From: Rhodocyclaceae bacterium
Lineage (GTDB): Bacteria; Pseudomonadota; Gammaproteobacteria; Burkholderiales; Usitatibacteraceae
Direction of reading: 5' to 3'
Length of the DNA stretch: 37,231 nt
Assembly: GCA_020247395.1 (NCBI GenBank)
Contig: JADCJC010000071.1
Span: 1 to 37,231, forward strand
Positions 24,765 to 32,674 of the stretch are shown one piece after another (the first letter of the stretch is position 1; every line of letters starts with the position of its first letter). The translations under genes were made by a program, and so were the position numbers. A model generated the notes under the pieces. The model had not been told where the DNA came from, did no database searches, and worked only from the letters and a program-made list of their open reading frames with translations.

Positions 24765-25064
24765 ACAGCCGAGTCCCCTGACTTCATTCCCGTATTGGTG
24801 CTGGTTGAGTTTATTGGGGTGCTGCAGCCACAATACGGTGCTTCGCGAGATGAGCTCATCAAGGGTGTCACCACACTGCTGCAAACGCGGCCACTCGTCG
24901 TCGATGCAGCCGACTTGGCGTGGCAGGAGGTTCGCTTGTATCAATCAAGCGCAGCTGGTTTTGCCGATTGCCTGATTGAACGCCAGTGCCGTACCGTGGG
25001 CATCGGGCTGGTTACTCCTGATAAGTCCGCCGCTAAAGCTGGCATGGCGCTGCTGGTGAAGTAG
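24765..25064 (+). pseudogene. N-terminally truncated PIN-domain (VapC-type) toxin remnant
   Basis: Translation from about 24765 gives TAESPDFIPVLVLVEFIGVL, QPQYGASRDELIKGVTTLL, FADCLIERQ and DKSAAKAGMALL. These match the middle and C-terminal parts of VapC ribonucleases: VELxWVL...YGxSR, the acidic FADCLI and the final (T)FDKxAAK. The N-terminal MxxxDTNVLVR segment with the first catalytic Asp is absent; the DNA upstream belongs to the DksA-like gene's region and shows no such motif. The late motif reads VTPDKSA rather than TFDKSA. An open frame from 24702 exists but would lack an essential Asp. No VapB-type antitoxin is next to it. It ends 2 bp before the stop of the convergent glycosyltransferase. 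Confidence 0.7.
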
Positions 25065-25066
25065 GA

Positions 25067-25801
25067 CTAACGATCTTCGTACCAATACTGGTTGGTGAAG
25101 CGCTTCACCCGTGTTTTGTTGATCAACATCCAGAACGCCACGCGCGGCATTTTGGTGAAGTAGTGCCAATCGCCGTGTTTGTCGAATTTACGGGTTGAGG
25201 TGGTGGCTTTTGCCCCGTCTGTTCGGCCAAAACGCTGGTTTCGGCTGCGGCCCAGTCGTTTGAGTTCGACCAAAATCTTGATGTCCTCAGCGTATTCGAG
25301 CGATTCGTCGTAACCCCCGACGGTAGCAAAGTCGGCGCGGCGGCAAAACACCACGCCGGCGTCAACCCGCGCAAAAAACGTCATGATGGTGGCGACCAGC
25401 CAGGTCAAAGCAATGCCAAGCGACCAACGATCCGGTTTCAGCCCCGTGGCACCAACGATCAGACGACCATCGGCGAGTGCGGCGTCTATTGCGTTAAAGG
25501 TTTGCGGATGAATGCGTGAATCCGCGTCAATAAAACAGACAATATCACCCCGGGCAAGCGCCGCGCCACCATTGCGCGCGGCGGCGATGAGGCGTTTTTC
25601 AACTTGGGCAACAATACAGCCGCGCGCGGCTGCGATGTGTGCCGTTTGGTCGGTCGACACGTTGTTGCCAACAATGACCTCGATCGCCCCAGCGCCGCCG
25701 CCGTAGTGCGCACGTGCAACATCGACAGAGTCGAGCAGCGCCGGCAAAAAAGCTGCCTCGTTGTAGGCGGGGATGACAAGTGAGAAGCGCGGCGCGGTCA
25801 T
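25067..25801 (-). CDS. Glycosyltransferase family 2 protein
   Basis: 244 residues, a GT-A fold transferase: FSLVIPAYNEAAFLPALLDS at the N terminus, IEVIVGNNVSTDQT, and FIDADSRIHP (about 90-99) as the DxD-like metal/nucleotide-sugar site. The middle has one hydrophobic stretch (ALTWLVATIMTFFARV, about 130-145), then VVFCRRADFATVGGYDE and YAEDIKILVELKRLGR, which hold the acceptor-base ED motif of GT2 enzymes. The enzyme would transfer a sugar to a lipid or glycan. It is a single gene with no sugar-biosynthesis neighbours, so substrate and pathway are open. No long export or polymerase domain is present. Confidence 0.88.
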   Translation of the reverse strand: MTAPRFSLVIPAYNEAAFLPALLDSVDVARAHYGGGAGAIEVIVGNNVSTDQTAHIAAARGCIVAQVEKRLIAAARNGGAALARGDIVCFIDADSRIHPQTFNAIDAALADGRLIVGATGLKPDRWSLGIALTWLVATIMTFFARVDAGVVFCRRADFATVGGYDESLEYAEDIKILVELKRLGRSRNQRFGRTDGAKATTSTRKFDKHGDWHYFTKMPRVAFWMLINKTRVKRFTNQYWYEDR

Positions 25802-26147
25802 CGTGAAAACGTCTCCACTATCAGCATCGTAGTTTTTTTATACAGAAAGCATGACTTCGCCTGAAGCCCATTTCCGAGCAGCGACACCAATACGGCATTT
25901 AGGTCGCGCACCTCTGTTGCAGCGTGCGTGCATGGCTGCCTGACCAGCGCGCTTCGCAATGATATGCGAGCAGAGTCAGCCCGGCGGCGTTGTTCGTTTT
26001 TATCATCTCGGCCTTTGCAAAATCGGTTTTTTTTCATGGTCATGCAGCAACGCAGCAGATGGAGGAATGATAAAAATCCTAACATTGGTGTGCGGCTGAG
26101 TTTGCTTGTGCCGTGCCCTTGGACATGCTGTCTGTTCATCAACCCAG
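25802..26147. other. 346-bp region without a supported gene
   Basis: Short open frames on both strands show no family motifs and no good ribosome-binding site. On the minus strand a TATAAA-like stretch near 25838-25845 could serve the glycosyltransferase gene. A T8 tract (about 26029-26036) occurs without a clear stem. Nothing else is supportable. Confidence 0.5.
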
Positions 26148-27143
26148 TCAGTGACCTAGCCGTAGACTAATCGGTGCTTCTTGCATTAGTGCCACCTGCT
26201 CGCGTAGCGCCAGAATTTGGTTCTGCCAATAACGCTGCGCGCCCGCGCCAAAAAACCAAGGAAACGCGACCTGAAAGGCGGGGTCGTCGGCGCGCGAAGC
26301 CAACCAATATGAGTAGTGGAGCATGCGTAAGGTTCGAAGCGCTTCAATTAAATGCAGTTCACGCGGATCGAAGTCGGCAAAGTCTTGATACCCCTCCATC
26401 ACATCTCGGAGCTGGATCGTCATTTCTTCGCGGGAACCGGACAACAACATCCACAGATCTTGGATCGCCGGGCCCATGCGGCAATCGTCAAAATCAACAA
26501 AGTGTGGGCCGTCGTCAGTGTAGAGGATATTGCCGAGGTGGCAGTCACCGTGCAGGCGAATCAGCTTAATGTCCCCGGCGCGGGCATAACACTTGGCAAT
26601 TTCATCGAGCGCTTGATCGGCAACACTGTTCCACGCAGGGAGTAGATCGGCAGGGATGAAGCTTTGCGAAATCAGCCAGTTGCAGGGAAGATTGCCGAAA
26701 GATTGGATATCGAGGGTCGGACGTTCATCAAAGGGCTTGGCTTTCCCGACCATATGAATGCGACCGAGAAAGCGACCGATGATTTCCCGTACTTCGGGGA
26801 AATCCAACTCCGGGGCGCGCCCACCGCGACGCTCAAATAGCGCGAATTGAAAGTTGGCGTGAGTATGCAGGGTGGCACCCTCCCAAGTGAGCGGTGGTAC
26901 GACGGGAATTTCCGCCGTCGCCAGCTCCAGAGCGAAGGCGTGTTCCTCCAAAATCTGGGCGGACGTCCAGCGTTTCGGGCGGTAGAATTTGGCAATCAGC
27001 GGTTTGTTGTCCTCAAGACCGACTTGATACACCCGATTCTCATAGCTATTCAGCGCCAGTAAACGTCCATCCGGACGTACGCCTGCAGACTCAACGGCGT
27101 CGAGGATAAGATCAGGGGTAAGGTCTAGATAGGGGTGTGGCAC
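26148..27143 (-). CDS. srkA: Stress response kinase A (SrkA / YihE / RdoA)
   Basis: 331 residues, the family length (about 325-330). Eukaryotic-like aminoglycoside-phosphotransferase fold: SYENRVYQVGLED and LIAKFYRP (Lys for ATP), LEEHAFALELATAEIPVVPPL (helix C and linker), the catalytic loop RLHGDCHLGNILY (HGDxHxxN) and the metal motif FVDFDDCRMGPAIQDLW. SrkA is a Ser/Thr protein kinase linked to envelope (Cpx) and oxidative stress survival in E. coli. It is divergent from the M15 peptidase gene with a short gap. In E. coli dsbA lies downstream of srkA; here none is present. Confidence 0.93.
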   Translation of the reverse strand: MPHPYLDLTPDLILDAVESAGVRPDGRLLALNSYENRVYQVGLEDNKPLIAKFYRPKRWTSAQILEEHAFALELATAEIPVVPPLTWEGATLHTHANFQFALFERRGGRAPELDFPEVREIIGRFLGRIHMVGKAKPFDERPTLDIQSFGNLPCNWLISQSFIPADLLPAWNSVADQALDEIAKCYARAGDIKLIRLHGDCHLGNILYTDDGPHFVDFDDCRMGPAIQDLWMLLSGSREEMTIQLRDVMEGYQDFADFDPRELHLIEALRTLRMLHYSYWLASRADDPAFQVAFPWFFGAGAQRYWQNQILALREQVALMQEAPISLRLGH

Positions 27144-27210
27144 TTCGGTATTCTACGGGGCGGTGGCGACAACACCCGGCGGCCCCAAAATCACTCACCA
27201 TACTCAACCT

Positions 27211-27768
27211 ATGGACAATTATCTGGATGAAGCGCTTTCCCGACTGGGCATAGACAATGCGGCCGTCGCCGCGCGGAATCTGCCGTTTCATCCGGAGGCT
27301 GGCGAGCTGGTGGTTGCCGAGGTTGGTGCGGATGGTCGCGAGTACCTGATGACGCCTGACGCGGCACGCGCTTGGCAGGAGATGAAGGCGTCTGCAGCTC
27401 TGGACGACGTCACCCTCATTGCCGGCTCGGCATTTCGCAGCATTGCTCGACAAATCGAAATCATCGAAAAAAATCTCGCTGAAGGGCGCACCATTGACGA
27501 CATCCTGACGTCGATTGCGGTGCCGGGCTACAGCGAGCACCACACCGGTCGGGCAATTGATATTGTCAGTATGGAGGTGCCGGACACTGAAGAGGCGTTT
27601 GAGGAAACCGCTGCGTTTGCTTGGCTTGCGGTGAATGCCGCCCGTTTTGGCTTTGCGATGTCGTACCCGCGTGGTAACGCGGATGGATATGTCTACGAGC
27701 CTTGGCATTGGTGTTACCGCCCGGGCGCAAATTCGCCCTGTCTGGCTGTGCCGGTCGCATCGGCGTGA
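27211..27768 (+). CDS. M15B (VanY/LdcB-like) D,D- or L,D-carboxypeptidase family protein
   Basis: 185 residues from ATG 27211 (a GTG at 27163 would add 16 residues without conservation). Zinc and catalytic motifs: GSAFRSIARQ, YSEHHTGRAIDI (SxHxxGxAxD, about 112-123) and YEPWHWCY (ExWHW). The family trims terminal D-Ala from muropeptides. No signal peptide is visible with either start, which is odd for an enzyme acting on periplasmic peptidoglycan; a cytosolic role on recycled muropeptides is one reading. It precedes asnS by 44 bp on the same strand. Confidence 0.85.
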   Translation: MDNYLDEALSRLGIDNAAVAARNLPFHPEAGELVVAEVGADGREYLMTPDAARAWQEMKASAALDDVTLIAGSAFRSIARQIEIIEKNLAEGRTIDDILTSIAVPGYSEHHTGRAIDIVSMEVPDTEEAFEETAAFAWLAVNAARFGFAMSYPRGNADGYVYEPWHWCYRPGANSPCLAVPVASA

Positions 27769-27812
27769 TGGCATCGTAAAATGCGGGTTTTCGGCCTTCA
27801 CACCTAAAAGCA

Positions 27813-29213
27813 ATGTCACAACACTCCTGCATCAGCATTCTCTCCGGGCGCGCACCTGCCGAAACCCCCATTACCATCAAAGGCTGGGTAAAGACCCGCC
27901 GCGACTCGAAGGCGGGCATTTCGTTTGTAAATGTTTCCGATGGTTCGTGTTTCCACCCGGTGCAAGTTGTTGCACCGAACACGTTGGCCAATTACGCGAC
28001 GGAAGTGCAGCGCCTCACCGCTGGCTGCGCAGTCGAATGTACCGGTGTGGTCGTGCCGTCTTCAGCTAAGGGACAGCCGTTTGAAATGCAGGCCAGTGAA
28101 GTGAAGGTCATCGGCTGGGTGGAAGATCCTGACACCTACCCGATTCAGCCAAAGCCGCACAGCATGGAATTCCTGCGCGAAAACGCCCATTTGCGCGCGC
28201 GTACCAACACCATCAGCGCCGCAACGCGAGTACGTCACGCCATCGCGCAAGCGATCCATCGTTTCTTTCACGAGCGCGGTTTTTTGTGGATTCACACGCC
28301 GATCATCACCGCAAGTGATGCCGAGGGAGCGGGTGAATTGTTCCGTGTGTCAACACTCGACATGGTGAATCCGCCAAAAACACCCGACGGCAAAGTTGAC
28401 TACAGCAAAGACTTTTTCGGGCGTGAGGCCTTTCTCACCGTATCCGGTCAGCTTAACGTCGAGACGTATTGTATGGCGCTGTCCAACGTGTACACATTCG
28501 GGCCAACGTTTCGTGCGGAGAACTCCAATACATCGCGCCATCTCGCCGAGTTTTGGATGATTGAACCAGAGATCGCCTTTGCTGATTTGTCCGACGATGC
28601 CACGTTGGCCGAGGCCCTGCTCAAGTACGTCTTCAAGGCCGTGCTGGATGAGCGTGCGGACGACATGGCTTTTTTTGACGAGCGGATTGAAAAGGGTGTC
28701 GTGGCAAAGCTGCAAAACATCGTTACCTCTGAGTTTGCTCGCATGGACTACACTGATGCGATCAAAGTTCTCGAAGCATCAAAAGAGAAATTTGAGTTTC
28801 CGGTTAAGTGGGGCATTGACTTGCAGTCCGAACACGAGCGATATCTTGCCGAGAAACACGTCAAGGGCCCGCTGGTGTTAATGAACTACCCAAAGGAAAT
28901 CAAGGCGTTTTACATGCGCTTAAACGACGACAACAAGACAGTTGCGGCGATGGACGTGTTGGCACCCGGCATCGGCGAAATTATCGGCGGCTCACAACGC
29001 GAGGAGCGACTGGACGTGCTCGACGCACGTATGCTCGAAAGTGGACTCGATCCTGCGCACTACGGCTGGTATCGAGACTTGCGTCGTTATGGGACGGTGC
29101 CACACGCAGGCTTCGGCCTCGGCTTTGAACGCACGATTTCTTATGCGACCGGCCTCTCCAATGTGCGTGATGTGATTCCCTTCCCGCGCACGCCTGGTAA
29201 TGCTCGTTACTAA
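27813..29213 (+). CDS. asnS: Asparaginyl-tRNA synthetase
   Basis: 466 residues, class IIb synthetase. The N-terminal OB-fold anticodon domain includes [26 protein letters not shown] (about 21-46). Class II motif 2 is [21 protein letters not shown] (the [11 protein letters not shown] wording is specific to AsnRS rather than AspRS), and motif 3 is [21 protein letters not shown], followed by [11 protein letters not shown] at the end. It charges tRNA-Asn directly. A pilin-like gene begins 15 bp later on the same strand. Confidence 0.97.
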   Translation: MSQHSCISILSGRAPAETPITIKGWVKTRRDSKAGISFVNVSDGSCFHPVQVVAPNTLANYATEVQRLTAGCAVECTGVVVPSSAKGQPFEMQASEVKVIGWVEDPDTYPIQPKPHSMEFLRENAHLRARTNTISAATRVRHAIAQAIHRFFHERGFLWIHTPIITASDAEGAGELFRVSTLDMVNPPKTPDGKVDYSKDFFGREAFLTVSGQLNVETYCMALSNVYTFGPTFRAENSNTSRHLAEFWMIEPEIAFADLSDDATLAEALLKYVFKAVLDERADDMAFFDERIEKGVVAKLQNIVTSEFARMDYTDAIKVLEASKEKFEFPVKWGIDLQSEHERYLAEKHVKGPLVLMNYPKEIKAFYMRLNDDNKTVAAMDVLAPGIGEIIGGSQREERLDVLDARMLESGLDPAHYGWYRDLRRYGTVPHAGFGLGFERTISYATGLSNVRDVIPFPRTPGNARY

Positions 29214-29228
29214 CTGTTGATAGCAACG

Positions 29229-29729
29229 ATGACACCATACCGGCAAGGATTTACCCTCATTGAGATGGTTATCGTGCTGGTGCTTATCGGCATACTCGCG
29301 GTGTTTGCCATGCCGGATTTGTCCGCTGCGGCAATTCGCGGGCAGATCAAAGAAAGCGGCCCGCTGATTGATGTCGCCAAGCAAGGCGTGGCGCTAGGCT
29401 ATGTCAAGCTCGGTAAGTTTCCGGCGGATAACATTGAAGCGGGCATTCCTGAGCCGACCAAGCTGGTGGGCAAGTATGTGGCGCGCATCGATGTGAAAGA
29501 CGGCGCGGTAAACATCACTTGGGGCAATAGTGCAAACAGTAGCATCAAGGGCAAAGTGCTGACACTTCGCCCCGCTTATGTGGATGGCCAGCCGACCGTT
29601 CCTATCGCCTGGGTTTGTGCCGCCGCACCGATCCCCAAGGGCATGATGTTGACGGGCGCAGATGCGACTGATATGCCGGCGAAGTACGTACCAATTGAGT
29701 GCCAGGCAAGATCGGCGACTGTACCCTGA
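29229..29729 (+). CDS. Type IV pilin-like (pseudopilin) protein
   Basis: 166 residues from ATG 29229. MTPYRQG is a 7-residue prepilin leader, followed by the cleavage site G|FTLIEMVIVLVLIGILAVFAMP: Phe1 and Glu5 of the mature protein and the hydrophobic spine, recognised by prepilin peptidase PilD. The globular domain has cysteines in WVCAAAPIPKGM and IECQAR near the C terminus that can form the D-region disulphide of PilE/PilA-type major pilins. The pilus assembly genes pilB, pilC and pilD are not near; a solitary pilin after asnS, 15 bp apart, could be read from the same transcript. Whether it is a major or minor pilin cannot be told. Confidence 0.9.
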   Translation: MTPYRQGFTLIEMVIVLVLIGILAVFAMPDLSAAAIRGQIKESGPLIDVAKQGVALGYVKLGKFPADNIEAGIPEPTKLVGKYVARIDVKDGAVNITWGNSANSSIKGKVLTLRPAYVDGQPTVPIAWVCAAAPIPKGMMLTGADATDMPAKYVPIECQARSATVP

Positions 29730-29790
29730 TGGCTTAGACGTAAACTGTACGAAGCTTTGCCAACCACCCTGACCCGCCCGGATTAACACC

Positions 29791-31281
29791 ATGACTGCAC
29801 GCGACCCAATCCCTGAAATGCCTTTCCATAGGACCCTCAGCATCGACCTCGCGAAATTGTCTGCCGATGTCGATCAGCAGTGGGACGACGACTTGATTCC
29901 GCAGTTGACCGAGTACATCAAGATACCGGCGAAGTCGCCGGGGTTTGATAAAGACTGGGCGAGAAACGGATATCTCGATGCGGTCGTTGAGCAAGCGCGG
30001 GCGTGGGTGGCTGCGCAAAACGTGCCCGGCCTGATCATGGAAGTGGTGGCCGAGGGTGGCCGTACGCCAGTCCTGTTCTTTGATATTCCCGCAACCGGCG
30101 GCATCAGCAACAACAGGACTATTGTGATCTATGGCCATCTCGATAAACAGCCTGAGATGACGGGCTGGCGTGCCGACCTCGGCCCGTGGATTCCATTATA
30201 TGAAGATGGCAAGTTGTATGGCCGCGGCAGCGCCGATGATGGTTATGCCGTATTTGCCGCACTCGCGGCCATTCAAGCGCTCGATAAACAGGGTGTGGCA
30301 CGCCCGCGCTGCATCGGACTGATAGAGACCTGTGAGGAATCCGGTAGCTACGACTTGCCCTACTATCTCGAAAAATTGGCCAGCCGCATGGGCGATGTTC
30401 AACTGGTAATTGCACTGGATTCCGGCGCCGGTAACTACGAGCAAATGTGGGTTACGACTTCACTGCGTGGATTGGTGAATGGCACGTTGACGGTGAATAT
30501 GCTGACCGAAGGTGTGCACTCTGGTGATGCGGGTGGAGTGGTGCCATCGTCATTTCGTGTCGCACGCCAATTACTTGATCGGCTCGATGACTCAAAGACT
30601 GGCGTGGTGAAACCTACAGTCTTCAGCTGTGCGATTCCACAAGAGCGCATCAACCAGGCCAAGCAGGCAGCGGACATTTTGGGTGAGACGATGTGGAAAC
30701 GTTTTCCGTGGGATAGCTGCTGCGGGGACGATGGAAAGTTTGTATTCGTGCAGCCGACCACCAAAGATCCAGTTGAACTCATCTTAAACCGCACCTGGCG
30801 CGCAGCACTCGCTGTGACCGGCGCGGATGGGTTGCCACCGATCGCTTCAGCCGGCAACGTGCAGCGACCATTCACCGCTCTCAAACTGTCGATGCGTTTG
30901 CCGCCGCTGGTTGACGCGCCGAAAGCTGCAGCGGAAATGAAAGCCACGCTTGAGAAGGACCCACCGTATTCGGCGAACGTGAGTTTTGAATACGAGCAAT
31001 CAGCAACTGGCTGGAATGCACCAGCGGCTACACCGAGGCTGACCGCTCTGCTCGAGTACGCCTCGCAGACCATTTATGGCAAACCAGTCGCCTATCTTGG
31101 CGAAGGTGGCACGATTCCGTTTATGGGCATGTTGGGTGCCAAGTTTCCAGATGCGCAAATGCTTGTCACAGGGGTATTGGGGCCAAAGTCGAACGCACAC
31201 GGGCCGAATGAGTTTCTGCATGTGCCATATGCAAAAAAGCTGACGGCGGCCGTTGCGTTGGTGATCGCGGGGGTGCGGTAG
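29791..31281 (+). CDS. M20 family metallopeptidase (dipeptidase-like)
   Basis: 496 residues, somewhat long for M20. Metal ligands and catalytic residues: IVIYGHLDKQPEMTGW (first His and the HxD), LYGRGSADDGYA (bridging Asp), IETCEESGS (general base Glu and second Glu), and the final His in GPKSNAHGPNEFLHV. The central lid domain (about 215-390) includes TEGVHSGDAGGVVPSSFR. This layout is that of carnosinase/CNDP-like M20 peptidases acting on short peptides in the cytoplasm. No signal peptide is visible. It is separated by about 60 bp from the pilin gene. Confidence 0.92.
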   Translation: MTARDPIPEMPFHRTLSIDLAKLSADVDQQWDDDLIPQLTEYIKIPAKSPGFDKDWARNGYLDAVVEQARAWVAAQNVPGLIMEVVAEGGRTPVLFFDIPATGGISNNRTIVIYGHLDKQPEMTGWRADLGPWIPLYEDGKLYGRGSADDGYAVFAALAAIQALDKQGVARPRCIGLIETCEESGSYDLPYYLEKLASRMGDVQLVIALDSGAGNYEQMWVTTSLRGLVNGTLTVNMLTEGVHSGDAGGVVPSSFRVARQLLDRLDDSKTGVVKPTVFSCAIPQERINQAKQAADILGETMWKRFPWDSCCGDDGKFVFVQPTTKDPVELILNRTWRAALAVTGADGLPPIASAGNVQRPFTALKLSMRLPPLVDAPKAAAEMKATLEKDPPYSANVSFEYEQSATGWNAPAATPRLTALLEYASQTIYGKPVAYLGEGGTIPFMGMLGAKFPDAQMLVTGVLGPKSNAHGPNEFLHVPYAKKLTAAVALVIAGVR

Positions 31282-31294
31282 GCGTTGCTGTCCA

Positions 31295-31561
31295 GTGTCC
31301 TGCAATTACTGTAAGGCGGTGAATCGAGTTTGTTTTTGGGGGCCTCGGCCAGAAGCTAGGTGGAAGAGGCGTGCGCTACCCGTATCCTCAAGCTTTCTCG
31401 CAGTCGAATTTGGAACTCTAGTCTGGTTGTTCCGAGATCGGCCAGATGCATGGCATTTGTTGCTGTTATCCGCCGCGCTCTCCGCTGTAGGTGTATTCGG
31501 AGCCTTCGTCTCTGCCCGCGCCTGCAATGCTTGTGTCGCAAGATTGTTTGGGGACGCCTGA
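31295..31561 (+). CDS. Possible small two-helix membrane protein
   Basis: 88 residues from GTG 31295. The C-terminal two-thirds has two hydrophobic stretches (SSFLAVEFGTLVWLF, LLLLSAALSAVGVFGAFVSA) joined by RDRPDAWH, preceded by a basic patch (RWKRR) and flanked by cysteines (CNYC, CNAC). The pattern looks coding rather than random, but I know no family and see no good ribosome-binding site. It lies 13 bp after the M20 peptidase stop. It could be chance. Confidence 0.4.
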   Translation: MSCNYCKAVNRVCFWGPRPEARWKRRALPVSSSFLAVEFGTLVWLFRDRPDAWHLLLLSAALSAVGVFGAFVSARACNACVARLFGDA

Positions 31562-31780
31562 CGGATCACGAGAGAGTTACAAAGTGTCAGGTTTTTCAAA
31601 TCGGTAGCAGGATAGTAGCCTCGCTTAGTCTGGTTCCAGCATGCGGGCTAAAGTCGGCTAGCGGGCGGTACGCAAAGTATGGTGTCGCATCCAGAAGCCG
31701 CAGCCCTCGCCATGTAAATTGCGTTGTTTTCCCGATGTGTACAGAATGACCAGATCATACCCATCATCTTCAAAAACGCC

Positions 31781-31990
31781 ATGCGAACCAATATCGATAT
31801 CGACGACACGCTCATGACCAAAGCCATGAAGGCGGGTGGCTTTACGACCAAGAAAGAAACGGTTGAGGAAGGCTTGCGCTTGCTGGCGGCGCGGGCCGCG
31901 ATTGCGGACATTCGTAAGCTGCGCGGCAAGATCAAGTGGATGGGGAGTCTCAACGAGATGCGGCAAGACCGTGTCAAGTACGCGAAATAA
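31781..31990 (+). CDS. vapB: VapB-type antitoxin
   Basis: 69 residues from ATG 31781; the upstream TTG frame adds nothing conserved. MRTNIDIDDTLMTKAMKAGG is the ribbon-helix-helix DNA-binding N terminus of the VapB (COG5450) group, followed by FTTKKETVEEGLRLLAAR and a short acidic/aromatic C tail (KWMGSLNEMRQDR) that would wrap the toxin. The antitoxin frame is intact. It overlaps no other gene and lies 27 bp before the disrupted vapC. With the toxin dead, its remaining role could be operator binding or nothing. Confidence 0.9.
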   Translation: MRTNIDIDDTLMTKAMKAGGFTTKKETVEEGLRLLAARAAIADIRKLRGKIKWMGSLNEMRQDRVKYAK

Positions 31991-32017
31991 CTTGGTCGCG
32001 ACTACCGAGTACCGCGA

Positions 32018-32602
32018 ATGATTCTTGTCGATACCAGCGTCTGGATCTCATGGTACTACCTTAAGAAAAATTCCCTCTTGTTGACAAACTAATTGGCGAA
32101 TTGAGCGGCAATACAGAAAGTGTCTCCCCGGCGAAGGCCGCGGCCCAAGTTCGCGCAGCTACTCGAAAAATCCAACTGGGTCCCGGCCTTCGCCGACATG
32201 ACATGCTTAAGGTAGTGCCATGAGCGTCTGGATCGATTGGCGAAACGGCCGCGCACATCCGGCTACCGATAGGCTCGATCAACTGCTCGATGAGCCAATC
32301 CAATTGGTATTATGCGATCGTGTAGTGCAGGAAATCGTACAAGGGATACGCGACGATAGGGACGCCCGCGAGGTCGAAAAAAGCTCGGAGTGTTTGATTG
32401 TCTCGACACCGGCGGACGCGAGCCAGCACTGGCAAGTGCGGCGCGTTATCGCCAACTGCGCAAACAAGGTGTCAACATTCGTAGCAGCAATGACGTGCTG
32501 ATTGCGGAGTTGTGTATCCAACACGGTATCGCGGTGCTGCACAATGATCGTGATTTTGATGTGATCGCCAAACACAGCAAGTTGAAGCTGGTGAAGTGGT
32601 AA
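32018..32602 (+). pseudogene. vapC: VapC toxin gene disrupted by a palindromic element and a frameshift
   Basis: The N terminus MILVDTSVWI (32018-32047) has the first PIN Asp in LVDTSVW. At 32048 a ~176-bp inverted-repeat element interrupts it. Past the element the frame resumes as SVWIDWRNGRAHPATDRLDQ, LLDEPIQLVLCDRVVQEI, then shifts at the A-run near 32377-32382 (one base short) and continues in another frame as FDCLDTGGREPALASAARY, NVRSSNDVLIAELCI and DRDFDVIAKH. Read across both defects it is a complete PIN ribonuclease of about 130 residues. As it stands no functional toxin can be made unless the element is removed and the shift suppressed. It follows the intact vapB. Confidence 0.88.
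32048..32223. mobile_element. Miniature inverted-repeat element (MITE-like) inserted in vapC
   Basis: Terminal inverted repeats: TCATGGTACTACCTTAAG (32048-32065) and CTTAAGGTAGTGCCATGA (32206-32223), 17 of 18 matching. The vapC bases AGCGTCTGGATC occur just before it (32036-32047) and again at its right edge (32223-32234), an 11-12 bp duplication of the target. Inside are two inward-facing hairpins with 4-nt loops (32126-32143 around GAAG; 32184-32195 around CTTC), each flanked by a CCCAAGTT / AACTGGG block. At about 176 bp with no coding capacity it is non-autonomous. I cannot assign the transposase family. The spacer holds no other recognisable feature. Confidence 0.85.
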
Positions 32603-32674
32603 GCGCGGGTGGGCAAAGCGTAGTGTGCCCACGCTACTAAACTCCGCAGTCTCTGCGACGACAGGCAAACCAGC

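Noticed and set aside
25798-26142. A 114-residue minus-strand frame upstream of the glycosyltransferase
   Set aside because: No recognisable motif, low-complexity composition, no ribosome-binding site, and it overlaps a likely promoter region.
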